Source: Volvariella volvacea V23
Taxonomy: Eukaryota > Basidiomycota > Agaricomycetes > Agaricales > Pluteaceae
DNA length: 64,000 bases
Assembly (NCBI GenBank): GCA_000349905.1
Contig: KB722741.1
Coordinates: 387,953 to 451,952 of the forward strand
Direction of reading: 5' to 3'
Shown here: positions 21,772 to 37,357 of the stretch, piece after piece
How the letters are laid out: the number at the start of each line of letters is the position of its first letter
Position numbering within the stretch: position 1 is the stretch's first letter
Made by a program: the position numbers and the translations under genes
The notes under the pieces: model-generated
Seen by the model: the letters and a program-made list of their open reading frames with translations, nothing else
Database searches by the model: none
Told to the model about the DNA's origin: nothing

Positions 21772-22238
21772 CCCGGACTCGTGTTTGAATGCCAGTGAAG
21801 CCCTTGAGCAAGCCAACAATTAGACCGAATGCTGTCTGCGTAATTGGGCCACTGATTGGTACCTTCACTGGAGATCTCGGAGAATGTATTGGAGGATCTT
21901 TATCAACTAGAGCGTCCATATTATCAAAGGAAGTAAAGAAAAAATTAGCATCAACCCGACTCCATCTGCGGTTATTCTGGGGCCGGGTGTGTTAAGATGA
22001 CCAAGGCTATGTCGATACCATAAAGCCCTTGGCTGAGAACTTCAACTGAGCGGGAAAGAGAGCTTACATAGCCGCTCTCAATTATAGAGTTTGTCTCCCG
22101 AACACGTGCATCACGCTGGCTCTGCTCTTCCATCCGAGTCTCACGTCCACCTCATGCCTTCGCCCAATACATGCGCTGCTGACGTTTCTTGAGTCATTCC
22201 AACGAATACCTGTGCGACCAGCCATTCTTTGTTGTTCG
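21772..22238. other. Intergenic stretch, no gene seen
   Basis: About 470 bases upstream of the SET-domain gene. It holds only short frames, on both strands, without recognisable sequence. Confidence 0.45.
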
Positions 22239-25226
22239 ATGCTCTCACCAGAGAGTGTACACACATCAAGTTCATCAGCCACAGCAGGCACCCACAGTGA
22301 CAACCATAGCTCTGCAGTCGGATCCCTGCTCGAATGGTGTGCTCATAACGACATCTTCCTGGATTATCGGCTTCAGGTGGTGTCCGATGCCTCAAATAAC
22401 AGCATCAGCGTGTGGGCAACTGCGCATGTCCCGCCTGGGACCACTGGTATGTTCTCCATCAATCCCTTATCTATTCTGGAGGGTTGCCCCCCGGTCTTTC
22501 GACATTGTAAAAGTGTTTCCCTTGCTGTCTCCCCGGGGCGACCCCATCACCGCTTTTGTTATTGCACTACATTGAAATATGCACTGATTATGAATTCCTG
22601 GTGTTCTTCAGTCGCCTACATCAATAAAGACGCTGTGCTCTCCATCAAGTCCTGCTCCTTCTCAAACTTAATCCACCCTATACCCTGGGGCCTTGGTGCT
22701 CAATTGACCCTGGCGTTTGCGTTATACGGAGAAATGTGAGTATATGAGCATTTCTCTTGCCGAGCTGTCTCTCAATTCGCAGATGACCGCTCGGGCTATG
22801 TGGAATGTAATGTTGCCATCGATTGTCCCCATTTTCAAGACTGAGGGGCACGGCTTCAAGATGGTCTGGGTATTTGGCTTCCTTGCCCTCGGATGTTGAG
22901 TTGCCATGGTCATGGGCGCTGGCAAGAAATGAACGAGTCGACAGTCGCACAGCTGCCGATCGAGGAGCTGCTATGCAGTGCATCAGTCGGACAGAGGCAC
23001 ACCGACTCCTTGAGAGGTCATCGGGTCACGTCAATGGGGTTCTGGTGAGTGAGTTATCGGTATTCATTTGCTTTATTCTAACTCATCTGTGTTGGATTTT
23101 GATCTCTCTCATGTGACCTGGGATTCTATTTGATACGAACCCCCCCACCTGTGCATGTAATTAACTGCACCTTCATTTCCAGGGAGAACTCGATCAGTTT
23201 TACCAATCCACAGTTGCACCAACAATTCTAAGCAATCCGGATAGGTTTCAAGGTTCTACCCCAACACTACGCGGATTCTATCGCGCATATAGCTTGGTTT
23301 CTTCTCGTGCGTTCTTAGTCGACGCGTATCATGGGTTGTCTATGGTTCCAATAGCCGACGCGTAAGTAAATTCATTACACGTGCCATCCCAGGAAACTAT
23401 ATATTGTATTCCATATTCGTGTATAGGACAACGAAGGCTAACGCTTAACCTTATTAGATTTAATCATGCCTCGGGTAATAACGTTCACTTAGAGGTGAGC
23501 GCAGCATGGCGGTGCTGCTGTTATTTAGAGCAGGCAGCTGACGCCTCTACAACTAGAGCGACTACACTGTATGTCCACATTGTGGCTCTTTGCAAGAATG
23601 CGTCCACGATCGCGCAGCGGATGGTGGGGATACTGTTTCGTTCACGAGTCAAGGACAACCGCGCCAAGCCCATGCCATACGGACCTCAAGGCTTGATGCT
23701 GACGCACTGCATGGCAACACCAAAGCACAGATTTTGACTAACATTACGTCTCTAAAGAACAAGGTGCACGGGCGCGACGCCGAAAATTCTAATAGCACCA
23801 CACCCACACCTGTGGAAGTTGACACCGACTACTATTACGAAATGGTGTCCTCGGACTCCAATACGATTTTCCCTAATACGGAGGTCTTCAATACTTACGG
23901 AGAAACGTTAACGAATGCACAGCTCTTGGTCCAGTACGGATTTGTACTGGAGAATAACCCCAACGATCGCGTCTTATGGGAAGTGGGCGATATTCGGAAC
24001 TTCTGCTGTGAACTCTACAATGGTGACGATTGCATCAAATACGACTCCAACTACCGTACAAAGACTACGTATTGGTCGGGAGGACTGTCAAATCGGGATG
24101 CGAGATCACAGCAAATAGCGGCATTCGACAGCATATTGGCTGTGTGGGGGCGACTACTACAATCGGAGGATAGCCATAGCGTCTTTTACGTGCTCAAATA
24201 CTCAGACTTGGTGTACTATTATGCTCCGAAGGCTGAGAGCGAGGGAGTGGCCGGGATAGGCCATGCTCAGGCGGTTCAGACTTTGCCTGCTGTTCATTCG
24301 AATGGGCCGTTATTGTGCGTCAACTCGAACGGCAAGATATCGTACCAGTTATGGCTACTCCTCGTCCTACTGGTTTTGCAGGCTCGGGGGCTTTTCCCGA
24401 GTGAGATGGCGAATAGTGCGGAGAGTAGTGAAGGGCGACACGATGTGCTGCATAATTCCGATTCTGCGTCCCAGGTGACCAGATTGTTCGCGGACGTTTT
24501 AGGGAAGGTGAAGGAGTTGGTTGTACAGCAACTTTATCTTGAGGCCTTATCACGCGATGGAATGGAGAAAGATGAGAGCGAAGATGGAGGTGAAGTTAGG
24601 GATGACTGGGAGGACGATATTATGGGGCAAAGTGGAAGCGGTGTTGGTGAGAATATGATTTTGGATTGGGATGAAAGTAAAGGGAGAGACAAGAAGACTA
24701 CAGCATATATCCCATTGGTCGATTATGACTCTGACTCAGAAGAAGATGAGCTACTGGATGACGTTCGCAATGGCACCTCAAGCTCACTTCTGCTCCCTAT
24801 AGCGGCCGAGTCTGGAAGTGTCAATAACATGTATTCAGTGGGGGGTAGTGTATCTGAATCCCCGGGCTCTCAAGACGAACAAATAGGGCAAGAGCAACCT
24901 GAGGGTTTATTAAGTTCTGCGATTTTAGCTCAATTGGGTGCGATGGTAATGCGTCTTTGCTGTCATCGGAAGACAGGCATCCTCCAGGGAGCCACGGATG
25001 GGGATATCGACCAATTATTGGATGTAAGCATTCGCTATCGACTTCATCCCTTTTCCCTCTTGTCGATCATTTTGACAAAACTATGTCTTGTTAGGGTCTT
25101 GATCAACACATGTGGAGGACGAAGATGGTTCTTTCATTGGTTAAAACGGAACTATCGCTACTCGATATTTGCGGGCGCTCGTGGAATGATTTTGCGCTGT
25201 CCGTAAAGAATAACAGCAAGCGTTAA
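22239..25226 (+). CDS. SET-domain protein lysine methyltransferase (SETD3/SETD6/RKM class)
   Basis: Transfers methyl groups from S-adenosylmethionine to lysine of non-histone or ribosomal proteins. Seven exons (22239-22446, 22612-22735, 22840-23044, 23183-23361, 23458-23494, 23557-25023, 25095-25226) fit in phase to 783 aa. Exon 1 has LLEWCAHNDIFLD and exon 2 VAYINKDAVLSIKSC, typical of the split SET start. The core is YRAYSLVSSRAFLVDAYHG followed by MVPIADAFNHASGNNVHLE (the NHxxxxN AdoMet site). After it comes a zinc-like CPHCGSLQECVHD and the substrate-binding region LLVQYGFVLENNPNDRV. A long acidic linker (DSDSEEDELLDD) precedes the C-terminal helices. It is longer than the usual 450-600 residues because of this linker. 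Confidence 0.92.
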
Positions 25227-26468
25227 ACCAAATGGTATCTTTTTCGTCCCGGTTGACATGAACGCAAGGGGATAACGAGAAGTCCTCACTGGACCTACAA
25301 ACCCTGCATAAGCCGCCCCGAGCCCTGCACCTGTACCTTTTACCTTATTCCGGGTGCTTGACCTTACCTGATGTACGTCCTTGGTGGGGTGCCTCCAGGT
25401 TCTTCACTGAGGGGTGTGGTCATGGGTTGCCTCAAACGCTGGAGTTGGAGCTTGGGTTCAGGGTTGGTATAGTGTCTTGTGGGGAGTGTGAATGCCGGGG
25501 CCGTAGAGTCGGGTACAGGTGAACAATTTGGGGCGGAGGTTACTTCTGCTTACAGCACGAGCATGTTTTAGACGGGGTCACGGATAATAATAGACTCCGA
25601 TAACCCCGACTACGAGCGTCGGATGATGTTGGGGTCGTTGGGTGCGTTCAGGTGGGAGTATACGGAGTGCATTTTTGTGTGTGCTTGACAGCGTTGATTA
25701 ATTGGCCAGAGGGAGGTGGTGGTGCCACTGTTCATCTTGGAAATTCTCTTGCTCGCCACCCGTACCTTCATATGATGCATAAGGATAAATGACATACGAG
25801 TCTGTTGATCCAGGCCAAGTTTGACGGGGTGAATGTCATCATCATTCCCGTCGGAAAAAGACAGGATAAATAGCGTTCGCTAGGTCAGCCACTCGCAATA
25901 GACGATCGACCGTTTTAATTAGACGACTTGTCTCTGCCCCTGTGAGCGGCTGCACGGCGCACTGACGTGATGACGGCGGTGGGTGCTGCGAGCTGGTGTC
26001 AAGGTTTTAAGAGGGCCGAGGGTTTAATGGATACGCAGACCCTTGACACTGAGCTGTGCCGTTCGTGATGGAAATCAGCTCAGGGTGGGGTGGGCGATGG
26101 ACGATGGGAGGAAAAGCGCAAAAGGGAGGGTTGGTATGTCGAGTGTGGAGGTTCTGCGTGTTTCATGTTCGGGGCGTCGCTAGGTGGATACGACGAGGAG
26201 GGGAGGAGAGGTGCCATTGTACTTTTGCGCGGGCATTGTTCCGTGAGGGAGATGCATTGTACTTTGGATCGCGTGATGGGATCCAAATAAGACAGTGACA
26301 ATCCTGGGACAGGCAAAGTGTTCACCCTGCTCAGATTCGGGTCATCCCTTTCCTGTCTATATTACCCCCACTCCAGAAGCCAGCCTATTGTCCAGCTCAT
26401 CCCCATCTCAACCCGTCTCACCAGCCAGCCAGCCAGCGCCAGCACACGTCCTCCTCTCCTCTAGGCAA
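25227..26468. other. Intergenic region upstream of the PKA gene
   Basis: About 1.24 kb with no credible gene. The 100 bases before the ATG are rich in pyrimidines and include a CCAG tetranucleotide run. This is probably promoter and 5' UTR of the kinase. Confidence 0.5.
26421..26436. repeat. (CCAG)4 microsatellite
   Basis: Four perfect CCAG units in the presumed 5' UTR of the protein kinase gene. Confidence 0.8.
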
Positions 26469-28338
<1,870 letters not shown>

Positions 28339-30953
28339 TTACGACGCAACACGACACTACCATACGCATCGATTCTGAACGCATTTTCACCGATTATACG
28401 ATAGACGATGATACGACTACGAACGGCGTTGTTACGATACCAGTCTCATTCCCAGCATCAACATGACAAAAAAGCAAGATCACGAAAAAGAAACAGTCTC
28501 TTTTTGCATTATTACGTACCCCCTCAACCGCATTCCCGCTTTCTGTTCCCTGCACATCGCCCAAATGTTTTGTTATGATACCACAGTCCCGGCTTGGATT
28601 TCCCTACCCCACCTCTCCATTGTTCGAAGTTGCGAATGCCTGGTGGTGGTGGGTTAATATTTGTTGCTTCTGGCTTCGGAAGTTCCTTTGCAGTTTTTTT
28701 GACATTTTGCTTCTCTTATTCGATTATCTTCTTGAGTGGATTTGCTGGTCCATTGTCCTGTACCCTCCTCTGCTTTACCTTTTCTTCTTTTGTCGAGTTT
28801 CGGTTCGCGTCGCTTCGTGCCCGTACAGATGGGTTGCCTCTTACTTTATTTGGTTGTCCACCCTTCATGATCACGCCCCCATATGATGTTTTACGAGCTC
28901 TTTTGCATTTCGATTTGACGGTCTTCACTTCATTTTCATGGTCCGCGTACGAATCGCCCGGAATACACGCCGAAGCTCCCGAAAATGTCAAGATTGACGG
29001 AAATGATCACGACCGACCGTTCTTTCTTGGCGTTGCGTCATGCATTCACCTCCGCTGTTTCCCTAAGGCGCGGAATGCGGAATGCGGAATGCGGAAGGCA
29101 CAGTGCGTGGGGCGCGTTGCGATCTCCTCTTCAACGTCCCGGAACCATCTCCACCTCCACCTCCGTACCACCGTGCAACAGATATGGAAACGCAAAGGCA
29201 AAAGCCAGGGGCAGAAGAAGCAGACAGCCAACGCAGCCGCAAGCAGCGCGGAACGAGACGAGACGAAACGACAACCCTATAACTCAAACTTTGCGGCGGG
29301 CTTGGCTGTTCGATCTCGACGCTTGGCGGACAATCTGCATATGCGTGTCTTGGGTGTATGTATGCCTGTACGTGCTATCCGCTATCGCGTTAAGCGGGTC
29401 AGCATGCACGGATGCGCCACACGAAACGATCAATGTGTCGTCTGTTTAGGGGTTCTACATTAAACTACTTCCTCCGGCTCACCTCACCGTTCGCTTCCTC
29501 GCTCTCGTATGGCGTTGTCTCCTGTTCCTTGCACCCTTGCACCCTATGGTCTGGTTTGGTCTAGTCTGGCCAGGTCCTGGTCCCTGGATAGCTGCCAGCT
29601 GATGGTCCCTCATTTATCTACGCTCGCACCCGTAAAGCGTGTTGGGGTGGTTGGGATTGAGGATGGGGTGAAGGATGTTGACGTGGATGTGATACGCAAA
29701 ACTGCGAAATGTGGCCGATGCGGCGATGATCATGCCAATCCGATGACGAACGATGATGAACCCCGTGAACTTCAAGAGTGGATGCCCGTTTACCAGTGAT
29801 TCGCCTACGAACTATAGTCAAATCAAAAGCAAAGTCTAAACACAAAGTCAACTTTATGCCCTCGGACGACCTGTTATGTGCTATTCCATCCTCCGAGCCC
29901 ACTCTACTTTTGACAATAAGGCCATGAATGCATCATACGCTGGACTCTGCATAACTCTTCATCTACTTCCCCTATCGCTATTCAGTTTCATCCCAACGCT
30001 CCAGTTTTCGTCGTTTTTGGCTTTGCCCACCGTTTTCGAATCACCCCGACCTCTTCTTCTGCACTTGTTGTTTTCTTGATGTGTTCTCCTCGAATTTTCC
30101 CACTGTTGTGTGTCTTGCGTCCCTGTGTTGCGCTCCTGAAAAATGTTCATGTCCCCCCAGATTTGCAAGTTGATGTGCTATATACCATTAGGACTTTTCG
30201 TGTATATAATTGTTGATAATGTCCAATAGTTGTTTTAAGATCTCTGTCTCAGTGTTATTTTTGATTTAGGCTCCAGTTGACGGCGATGATTACTATACCC
30301 ATACGATATGTTAATGGAATTTATGCATTGAGCACGACGTATCGACAAACGTGCACTCGGAATTCGTTCCGGAGATTCTCAGCATAAACTCACACCTCTC
30401 AACCACAAAATGGCGCCAGTCCTCTGAGCCGCCGTGCGCAAGGGCTACAGAACGCCGAACCAAACAACCGCAATTACGCATCATGTCACAACAACTTTTG
30501 AACCCGAAAAATATGCCAAGGACTAGTCCTATATCTATAACTCTCCCTCTTTCGCTCTCATCTTCGTACCTGAGCCACTGCTCTACCTGATCGTTTGGGT
30601 TGACTCGAAATTGTCCTGGGACGCCGCTTGTGTTGTGGTCAAGTTTCGATTCTGGTCTTGGGCATTTGGGTTTGATAGGGGACACGAGCACTTTGCACTG
30701 GATCGCCGGACGGGGTGGAAGTGGGAATATTTTGGTTGAAAGGTTTATGGGATATTTTGGGGGATCATCAAGCCTCTTTGAGAGGATCTGAAGAGAAGAG
30801 ACGCGACGTATCGTGGTTGGGATTGGGACTTGGCCACTCGCACTCGCACGGTGTTTGTTCGTGATCCCGAGAGAGGGACGTTGGTATCACTAACGCCTGT
30901 TGCGACTAGACGTCGAAACCTTGCGCACTTGATCAAGTTTGCTGGTGAAGAAT
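28339..30953. other. Long intergenic region between PKA and SWR1
   Basis: About 2.6 kb. The first part is pyrimidine rich and probably includes the kinase 3' UTR. A 290-codon stop-free frame at 28594-29463 has no ATG start or recognisable protein and coexists with open frames on the other reading frames. Between about 30403 and 31002 a plus-strand frame with several stops overlaps the start of SWR1. No gene is supported. Confidence 0.4.
29070..29097. repeat. 7-bp tandem repeat (GCGGAAT)
   Basis: Three perfect and one imperfect copy of gcggaat in a row, in the intergenic region between the PKA gene and SWR1. Confidence 0.85.
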
Positions 30954-33900
30954 ATGCATTCGAGTCAGAGGTCTGGATTGAAGCTGAGAGTCAGGCGGAG
31001 TAATGCGAACGTCGGTGATGGTGGCGGAGAGCGCAATACCACTCGTCAAGTCGATGAACGCGCTCAAGAAGGCCGTTCAGAAAGCTCGGTCGCTCCGACT
31101 GAGGCTGGATCAAGTTCTACGAGTGAGATCGTGGCCCAAGAAGTCCTTGAGGCTCGGCGAGCTGCATTGGTTGCTGAGAAGCAGAGTGAGTTGGAGGGCG
31201 TTTACGATCGCCATGATACTCTGGTATGTCTTCCTTACTCTCATTTCGTCGTTTTGTCGTCAGGATCGTTGAGGGACTTTGTATTGAGACAAACCTGTTC
31301 TTTAGGTTCGGGAGAAATTTCACATGGAGGCTTTTAAGATGATGACTGCCTTCGATCCGCAGGTGTGTCTTGTTACACGATGGTCAGTAGCCTATACTTA
31401 GTGTGGTTCTTATCTTGTAGGAGGCAAAGATGGAAAATACTGCTGTCTTTCAAGAGGTATGACCTCGACGCTGGTATCACATGTATTAGGTCTCCCATTG
31501 ATTTCTCACAGTACAAGGCAAAATTCGATTTGTTGGAGAAGGCGTTGCCAACCCCCGGTCCTTCACGTAAGACCCGAAGTGCACACAGCGAACGCAAGCA
31601 ACTTCTACAGACTTCTCTCATGTCGCCATCCTCTGTATCGCCATCCTCTCCGTCCATCCCTCTACGAAGACAGTCTACCACTCCTAGTAACGAGATATCG
31701 AACGCACCAGCTAGCACCCGGAGCAAGGGTAAAGGGAAAGAGAGAGCTCAAGTCGCAGTTTCAATAGAGGAGCTACAGCCCGAATCTCTGTCAATATCTA
31801 CATCGAGTGTTGGTCAAATCGAGCAAGCATCTTCGAAGTCTACATCCCACGTTCTGTCAATATCTGAATTGAATGGCAGCCTTTCCTCGAGTCATGCTCG
31901 ACCTTCGAAGCGGATGAAGGAACGGCATGACAGCCATCAGGACGAGTCTACTTTGCCCAATGGAAATCCGCCTGTTAGACACCCACTACGCCCCACAAGA
32001 TCATCCACACGTCATCAAAACCCCCAGACTCAGATGCTTCCTCCCGATTCTCCGTCCACTTCCACTATGGGTTCTACTTCCAAATTACTAGATGACTCTA
32101 ATATTACACCCTCCGCACAGGTTCGTATCTTAATTTCCTTTTGCGACTTACACCAGACTGACATGAGCCTTATTGTCCATCTTCTAAATTATTTCCGTTG
32201 CCCATCTTGTTCTTATGGTTCCTGTAGATATCCACAACGGCCCCACATGTACAACCACTTACAGCATCATCAAGCACACTGGTCCTATCCCATTCATCTT
32301 CCAAAAAGGCTATTCCCACAGAGACAACCACCAACAACTCTTCACAGCGACCCATCAGACAATTGCGTTCCACCACTGCAGCTACTTCCTCACAACTGAT
32401 CCCATCCTCCTCGAAAGCGGGAGATGCACATGCCGGAGCGACATCCTCTTCCACACCACTAACGCCCTTATCTTCGTCCTCATCTACTCCTACTGTACAA
32501 CCACCCCCAGTACCATTCAAGCATAATATAAAACGAGTAAGACTAATAGTTCGTCGTCCCCCGCCGATGCTGTCAAACCCCAAGCAAATCCCGCCGCCGG
32601 CAAAGTTTAATTCTTCCCTTGGCGCGTTTTTGAATTCTTATGTCATGTTGGATGATGTTTGGATTGGGGAGGGGAAGCGCGTTGGAGCCGGGAATAATGA
32701 ATCCAACAATAATGTTGGTAGTAGTGGCGTTGTCTCTGGTGGAGCGGGAGCAGGCGGGGGTGCGAAGAAGTGCCTAGACCTGGATGAAGAGACGTTGCAG
32801 AGACGCGCCATGGCAGACGCGGTTTTGCTGCAGCGGATTCAAAAGTTTAGGAAGCAAGGTCGGCTGATTGATGGTGCACAATATTTGCTGGAGTCCTTGC
32901 CAACGACCTCTGGCACGTCTACGCCGACTCCTGCGGCTGGTGGTACGGCTACGGCTACGGCTATGAGCAACGGGCGGACGCGGAAAGATGTGTTGTTGGC
33001 TTCGTTGGGTGAGCCTCATCCGACGATGCAGAGGACAAGTCGGGATGTATGGGACGTGATCATTGAAGCTATCGTCGCAAATGGGAAGCTGCAAGCAAAG
33101 AATAAGGTCGGAAGCAGAGGAAGAGTTGTAGCTGCACAAGTTGCGAGCAAAGTACAGGGATATTGGGATGGACACGCCGCCAGACAGGAAAAGTTGAAGC
33201 TGCAGGAAGAGAAGAGGCTGAGAGCGCTTGCAAAGGCTACGATCAAGATGGTTACGAGTGAGTGGAAGAGAGCCGTTTTCGTGAGTATTTGTGGTTCCTT
33301 TCTCGTTTTTTGCATGGAGCTGATTGTCTGTCGCAGCATATTCGGGAGCAAGAGAGACTGAAACTTGAGGAAGAGGAGAGGAGAAGAGGGCACGAGCATC
33401 TTGATGCTATTCTCGATCAATCAGGTCATATTCTAGAGACTCAACACGGAGATTTGACCCGTGGGCGATCGAAAAGTCGGTCTGCGAGTGTCTCTGAAGT
33501 GTTGGGTGCTTGGGGTTCAGAAGCCGATAATGAAGAGACAGATGAAGGAGAAGACAGCGACGACAGCCGGGAGGAGGGTGCTGAAGCTGAAGCTGATGGT
33601 GATGGGGCATCTTCAGTACATGATGCGGATGATGAGGACAGGGAGTTTGAGGTGGAAAGGAAAACATTGGACGCAGAGCTATCAGAGAGAGAAAGGGATA
33701 GCGACGATGAATCCGATGTAGATGGAGAACACGAAGACGACGAAGCATTGACTGCGTTCCTCATTGGTGGATCGGGGCCGAATAACATGGAAAGAGAAAC
33801 TGAGACAGGTACTCTTGAAGATATGATGCCTCCAGGGGATACTGAAGATCCAGAGGAAGATGGCGAAGGTGAAATGGATGAAGAAGCTGGAGTGGAGGGC

Positions 33901-36900
33901 CTTGCTGACTCAGTTGCAATGGACGTTGACGGCATCGATACAGGCCTTACTACCGAAAAGGCCTCGCCTCAACCTCAGGCTGAAAGAACCCTGCAAATCC
34001 GTGACTCACCTAGACCTCCAACGAGGAAGGCATCGGGTCAAGTCAGGTTTGCAAGTGACATGCTGGAAGAAGGCGGAGATGATGAGGTTGAGCCGGCAGA
34101 ACAAGCGCCATCAAACGTGGTTGACGAGGAGGATGGTGTCATGTCAACTGACGTGACTATCGCCGGTTCTAGTCCACTGGCTAAGGATACGAAATCAGAC
34201 GCCGTCATCTCAGAAGCTCATGATGTACGAGGTGATGAAGATGGGATGAAGGTCGACGCATCTAAGTCCGAAGGAGAAGAGAAAGGGCGTGATCAAGATG
34301 ACACCCCACCAGGCGATGTTGAAGAGTTGGCGCCGGCAGCTCCATCACCTACGCCGAGTATCGCCAGTCGCATTCCAGAATATCTCAAACCCTACTCTGT
34401 TGCACCTGTAGATTGGAATCCTATGGACAAGATTACTCCGCCGTTGCTGCTACGCGGTGTTTTAAGACCTTACCAGCAGTCTGGATTAGAATGGTTGGCT
34501 AGCTTACACACGAATAATCTTAATGGCATTTTGGCAGATGAGATGGGACTAGGGTATGTCTGTGCCATCTAGGCCTTTGGTTATGTTGCTGATCTTCATT
34601 GTCCAACAGTAAAACAATTCAAACAATTGCATTGTTGGCACATCTAGCCTGTGATAGAGGGATATGGGGACCACATCTAATTGTAAGTTACCCTTCACAC
34701 TACGAGTGCAACCAAACCCTTACACTGCCTAGATTGTACCTACTAGCGTGCTTTTGAACTGGGAGATGGAATTCAAAAAATTCCTACCTGGCTTCCGCGT
34801 CCTTAGTTACCACGGCACCACCAAACGTCGCAAAGAACTTCGTCAAGGCTGGAACGACAAACATCACTTCAACGTCTGCATAACCTCCTATACCCTCGCA
34901 AGTCGTGATGCGCATATATTTAAGCGTAAACCGTGGTACTATATGATCTTGGATGAAGCGCACATGATCAAGAACTTCCGCTCGCAAAGATGGAATATAT
35001 TGTTAATGTTCAGATCGTTCAGGAGGTTGTTGTTGACGGGAACGCCGCTGCAAAATAACTTGACAGAGTTGTGGGCCCTGTTGCAGTTCTTGATGTCGGG
35101 TACAAATTTCGCCAATCTGAAGGAGTTTGGCGAGTGGTTTGCTAGTAAGTGGCACTTGTTTTTATTCTGGTGAGCATTCCTAATTACACTAACGATAGAT
35201 CCTCTGGAAAAGGCCATTGAAATGGGCAACGTCCTAGACGACGAGACACTACAGAGAGTGGGCAAGCTCCACACAGTCTTACGGCCCTACCTGCTACGCC
35301 GGCTTAAGAAGGACGTGGAAAAGGAATTACCTAGCAAATTCGAGCACTTGGTTCTCTGTCCTTTATCCAAGCGCCAGCGATACCTATATGACGAGTTCAT
35401 GTCCAGAGCTCAAACCCGCGAGGATCTCCAATCCGGTGTCTACCAAAAGATTGCCAACATTCTCATGCAACTTCGCAAAGTCTGCAATCACCCTGACTTG
35501 TTCGAAGTTAGGCCCATCGTGACATCATTCGCCATGCAACGATCTGCAATAGCTGATTATGAAATTAAAGAATTGCTCATTCGACGGAGGTTGTTGCAAG
35601 AGGAGGACGAGTCTGTCAACTTGGATATTTTCGGATTTCGGATTATTGAACGTCAACATGATCACTACTTCGCAGCTTTGGAGACGAAGAGACTGGACGC
35701 CACCGCGAAGCTGTTGCATATACCCGAAATGCTTGGGGAGCCACCGCCTCAAGATTTTAGGACAGCAGAAGGCTTCAAAAGGTACTCAGCCTATCTCAAA
35801 CAAGTCCAAATGGTTGAGCGCTGGAAACACATAGCATATATCAACCAACTTCGATGTAACAAGCAGCCATTGTTTGGGGAGGGAATACTGAGAATTGTTC
35901 GAAAACTCTACAAGCCTTTGCTGCCAACAGCCGCTGTGGACTGGCGGGTTGATTACATGAATATTTCTAGGCAAAGACACAGTTATGTCAAGTCTTACGT
36001 CGAGCGCGCGGACGAGATGTCCGGCCTAATCAACAAGTTCACATTTGTTACTCCTGTTGCGATTGCCAAGGATCTGCCGCGGATAGCCTTCAGAGGTTAT
36101 GAGGAGGTTCTAACCAGTCAACCTCCCGAATTTGATCGAGCCCTACACCTTTCAAGCGTCAAACTCCAAATAGCATTCCCTGATCCCTCCCTCCTCCAAT
36201 ACGACTGCGGAAAGCTACAGCAGCTAACACAGCTTTTACGGGAGAAGAAAGCTGGTGGACACCGGGTGTTGCTGTTTACACAGATGACGAGGATCCTTGA
36301 TATTTTGGAGGTTTTCCTCAACTATCATGGGTACCTCTATCTAAGGCTGGACGGGGCGACAAAGATTGAAGACCGCCAGTATATCACTGAGCGATTCAAT
36401 GCCGATTCAAGGATCTTTTGCTTTATTGCCTCCTCCCGATCCGGAGGAGTTGGAATCAAGTGAGTTTGATTCACTTCTTGATTTATTGAGTGTGTCGCTA
36501 ACAATTGGTACAGTTTGACGGGTGCAGACACTGTTATTTTCTATGATAGTGACTTCAATCCACAGATGGATAAGCAGTGTGAAGATCGGTATGTCGTCCC
36601 CAGCACTGCAATTCCCATTCATCCTTTTGACATTGCTCTTCAGGGCCCATCGCATCGGTCAAATTCGAGACGTGCATATATACCGTTTCGTATCCAAACA
36701 CACGGTCGAAGAAGCCATGCTCAGAAAAGCGAACCAGAAACGATCTTTGGACGACATCGTCATCCAAAAAGGAGAGTTTGACTGGCGGACATTATTCGAC
36801 AACGAAGGCGCATTGTTGACAAAAGCTCTCGGGGAATACGAGGACCAGGAAGACGCACTCGCTGCCGAGGCAGCTGCTCGGGAAGAGCATGCTTTGGAAG

Positions 36901-37133
36901 GTGCCGACCAAGCCGAATTTGGAGGGGACTTGGATGGTGAAGCTCTGCCCACACGACGATCCCCGTTGTTACCCCGCCTAGAGCCTGAAGCAACGGTCGA
37001 AGACATTGCAGCATCGCAGCTGAACCAAGCTCAGCAACCAGAGGAGGACGAAGAGGAAGGAGGCACCGTTGTCGAGTACATGCTTGCTTTCGTGCAGAGA
37101 GATTGGGACTTCTTCCGGGAGTGGCGCCTGTAG
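30954..37133 (+). CDS. SWR1: SWR1-type Snf2 ATPase of the H2A.Z-exchange complex
   Basis: Catalytic subunit that swaps H2A-H2B for H2A.Z-H2B in nucleosomes; nuclear. About 11 exons encode roughly 1,850 residues. The order is a Ser-rich N terminus, an HSA region ([16 protein letters not shown] ... [22 protein letters not shown], binding actin-related proteins), a long acidic linker rich in D/E, then the Snf2 N-lobe. The N-lobe has [22 protein letters not shown] (Walker A), [10 protein letters not shown] (DEAH) and [12 protein letters not shown] long insertion between the lobes, about 36 kb region, marks the INO80/SWR1 class. The C-lobe has [38 protein letters not shown] and [11 protein letters not shown]. 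It ends [16 protein letters not shown] 30954 is the first in-frame ATG; an upstream exon cannot be excluded. Confidence 0.94.
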
Positions 37134-37357
37134 TTGTGGATTTTCTTGTTGTCTTTTCCTTGCTGGTTCTGTGCAAGATTATTGATAGTTTCGATTGTAC
37201 TATATTACTTACTGCATGAACGACGAATTATACTGATATATAATGCTGGGGTAACCTAGAGTACAATGGTGAATGATGGCTAGCGCAGTGGCACGATGTA
37301 ACGTAGCGATGTGGGATATGTGGTGCGTGGCAATCGAATGCAGGATAAGAAAAATGT

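Noticed and set aside
28594..29463. 290-codon open frame downstream of the PKA gene
   Set aside because: It has no ATG start. The region is pyrimidine rich, which depletes stop codons. Other frames and the minus strand are open too, and the translation has no recognisable motif.
33441..33935. 164-codon minus-strand frame within SWR1
   Set aside because: It is the antisense of the acidic SWR1 linker, giving a Ser-rich artefact.
36659..37006. 115-codon minus-strand frame within the SWR1 3' part
   Set aside because: Shadow of the strongly supported SWR1 coding frame on the other strand.
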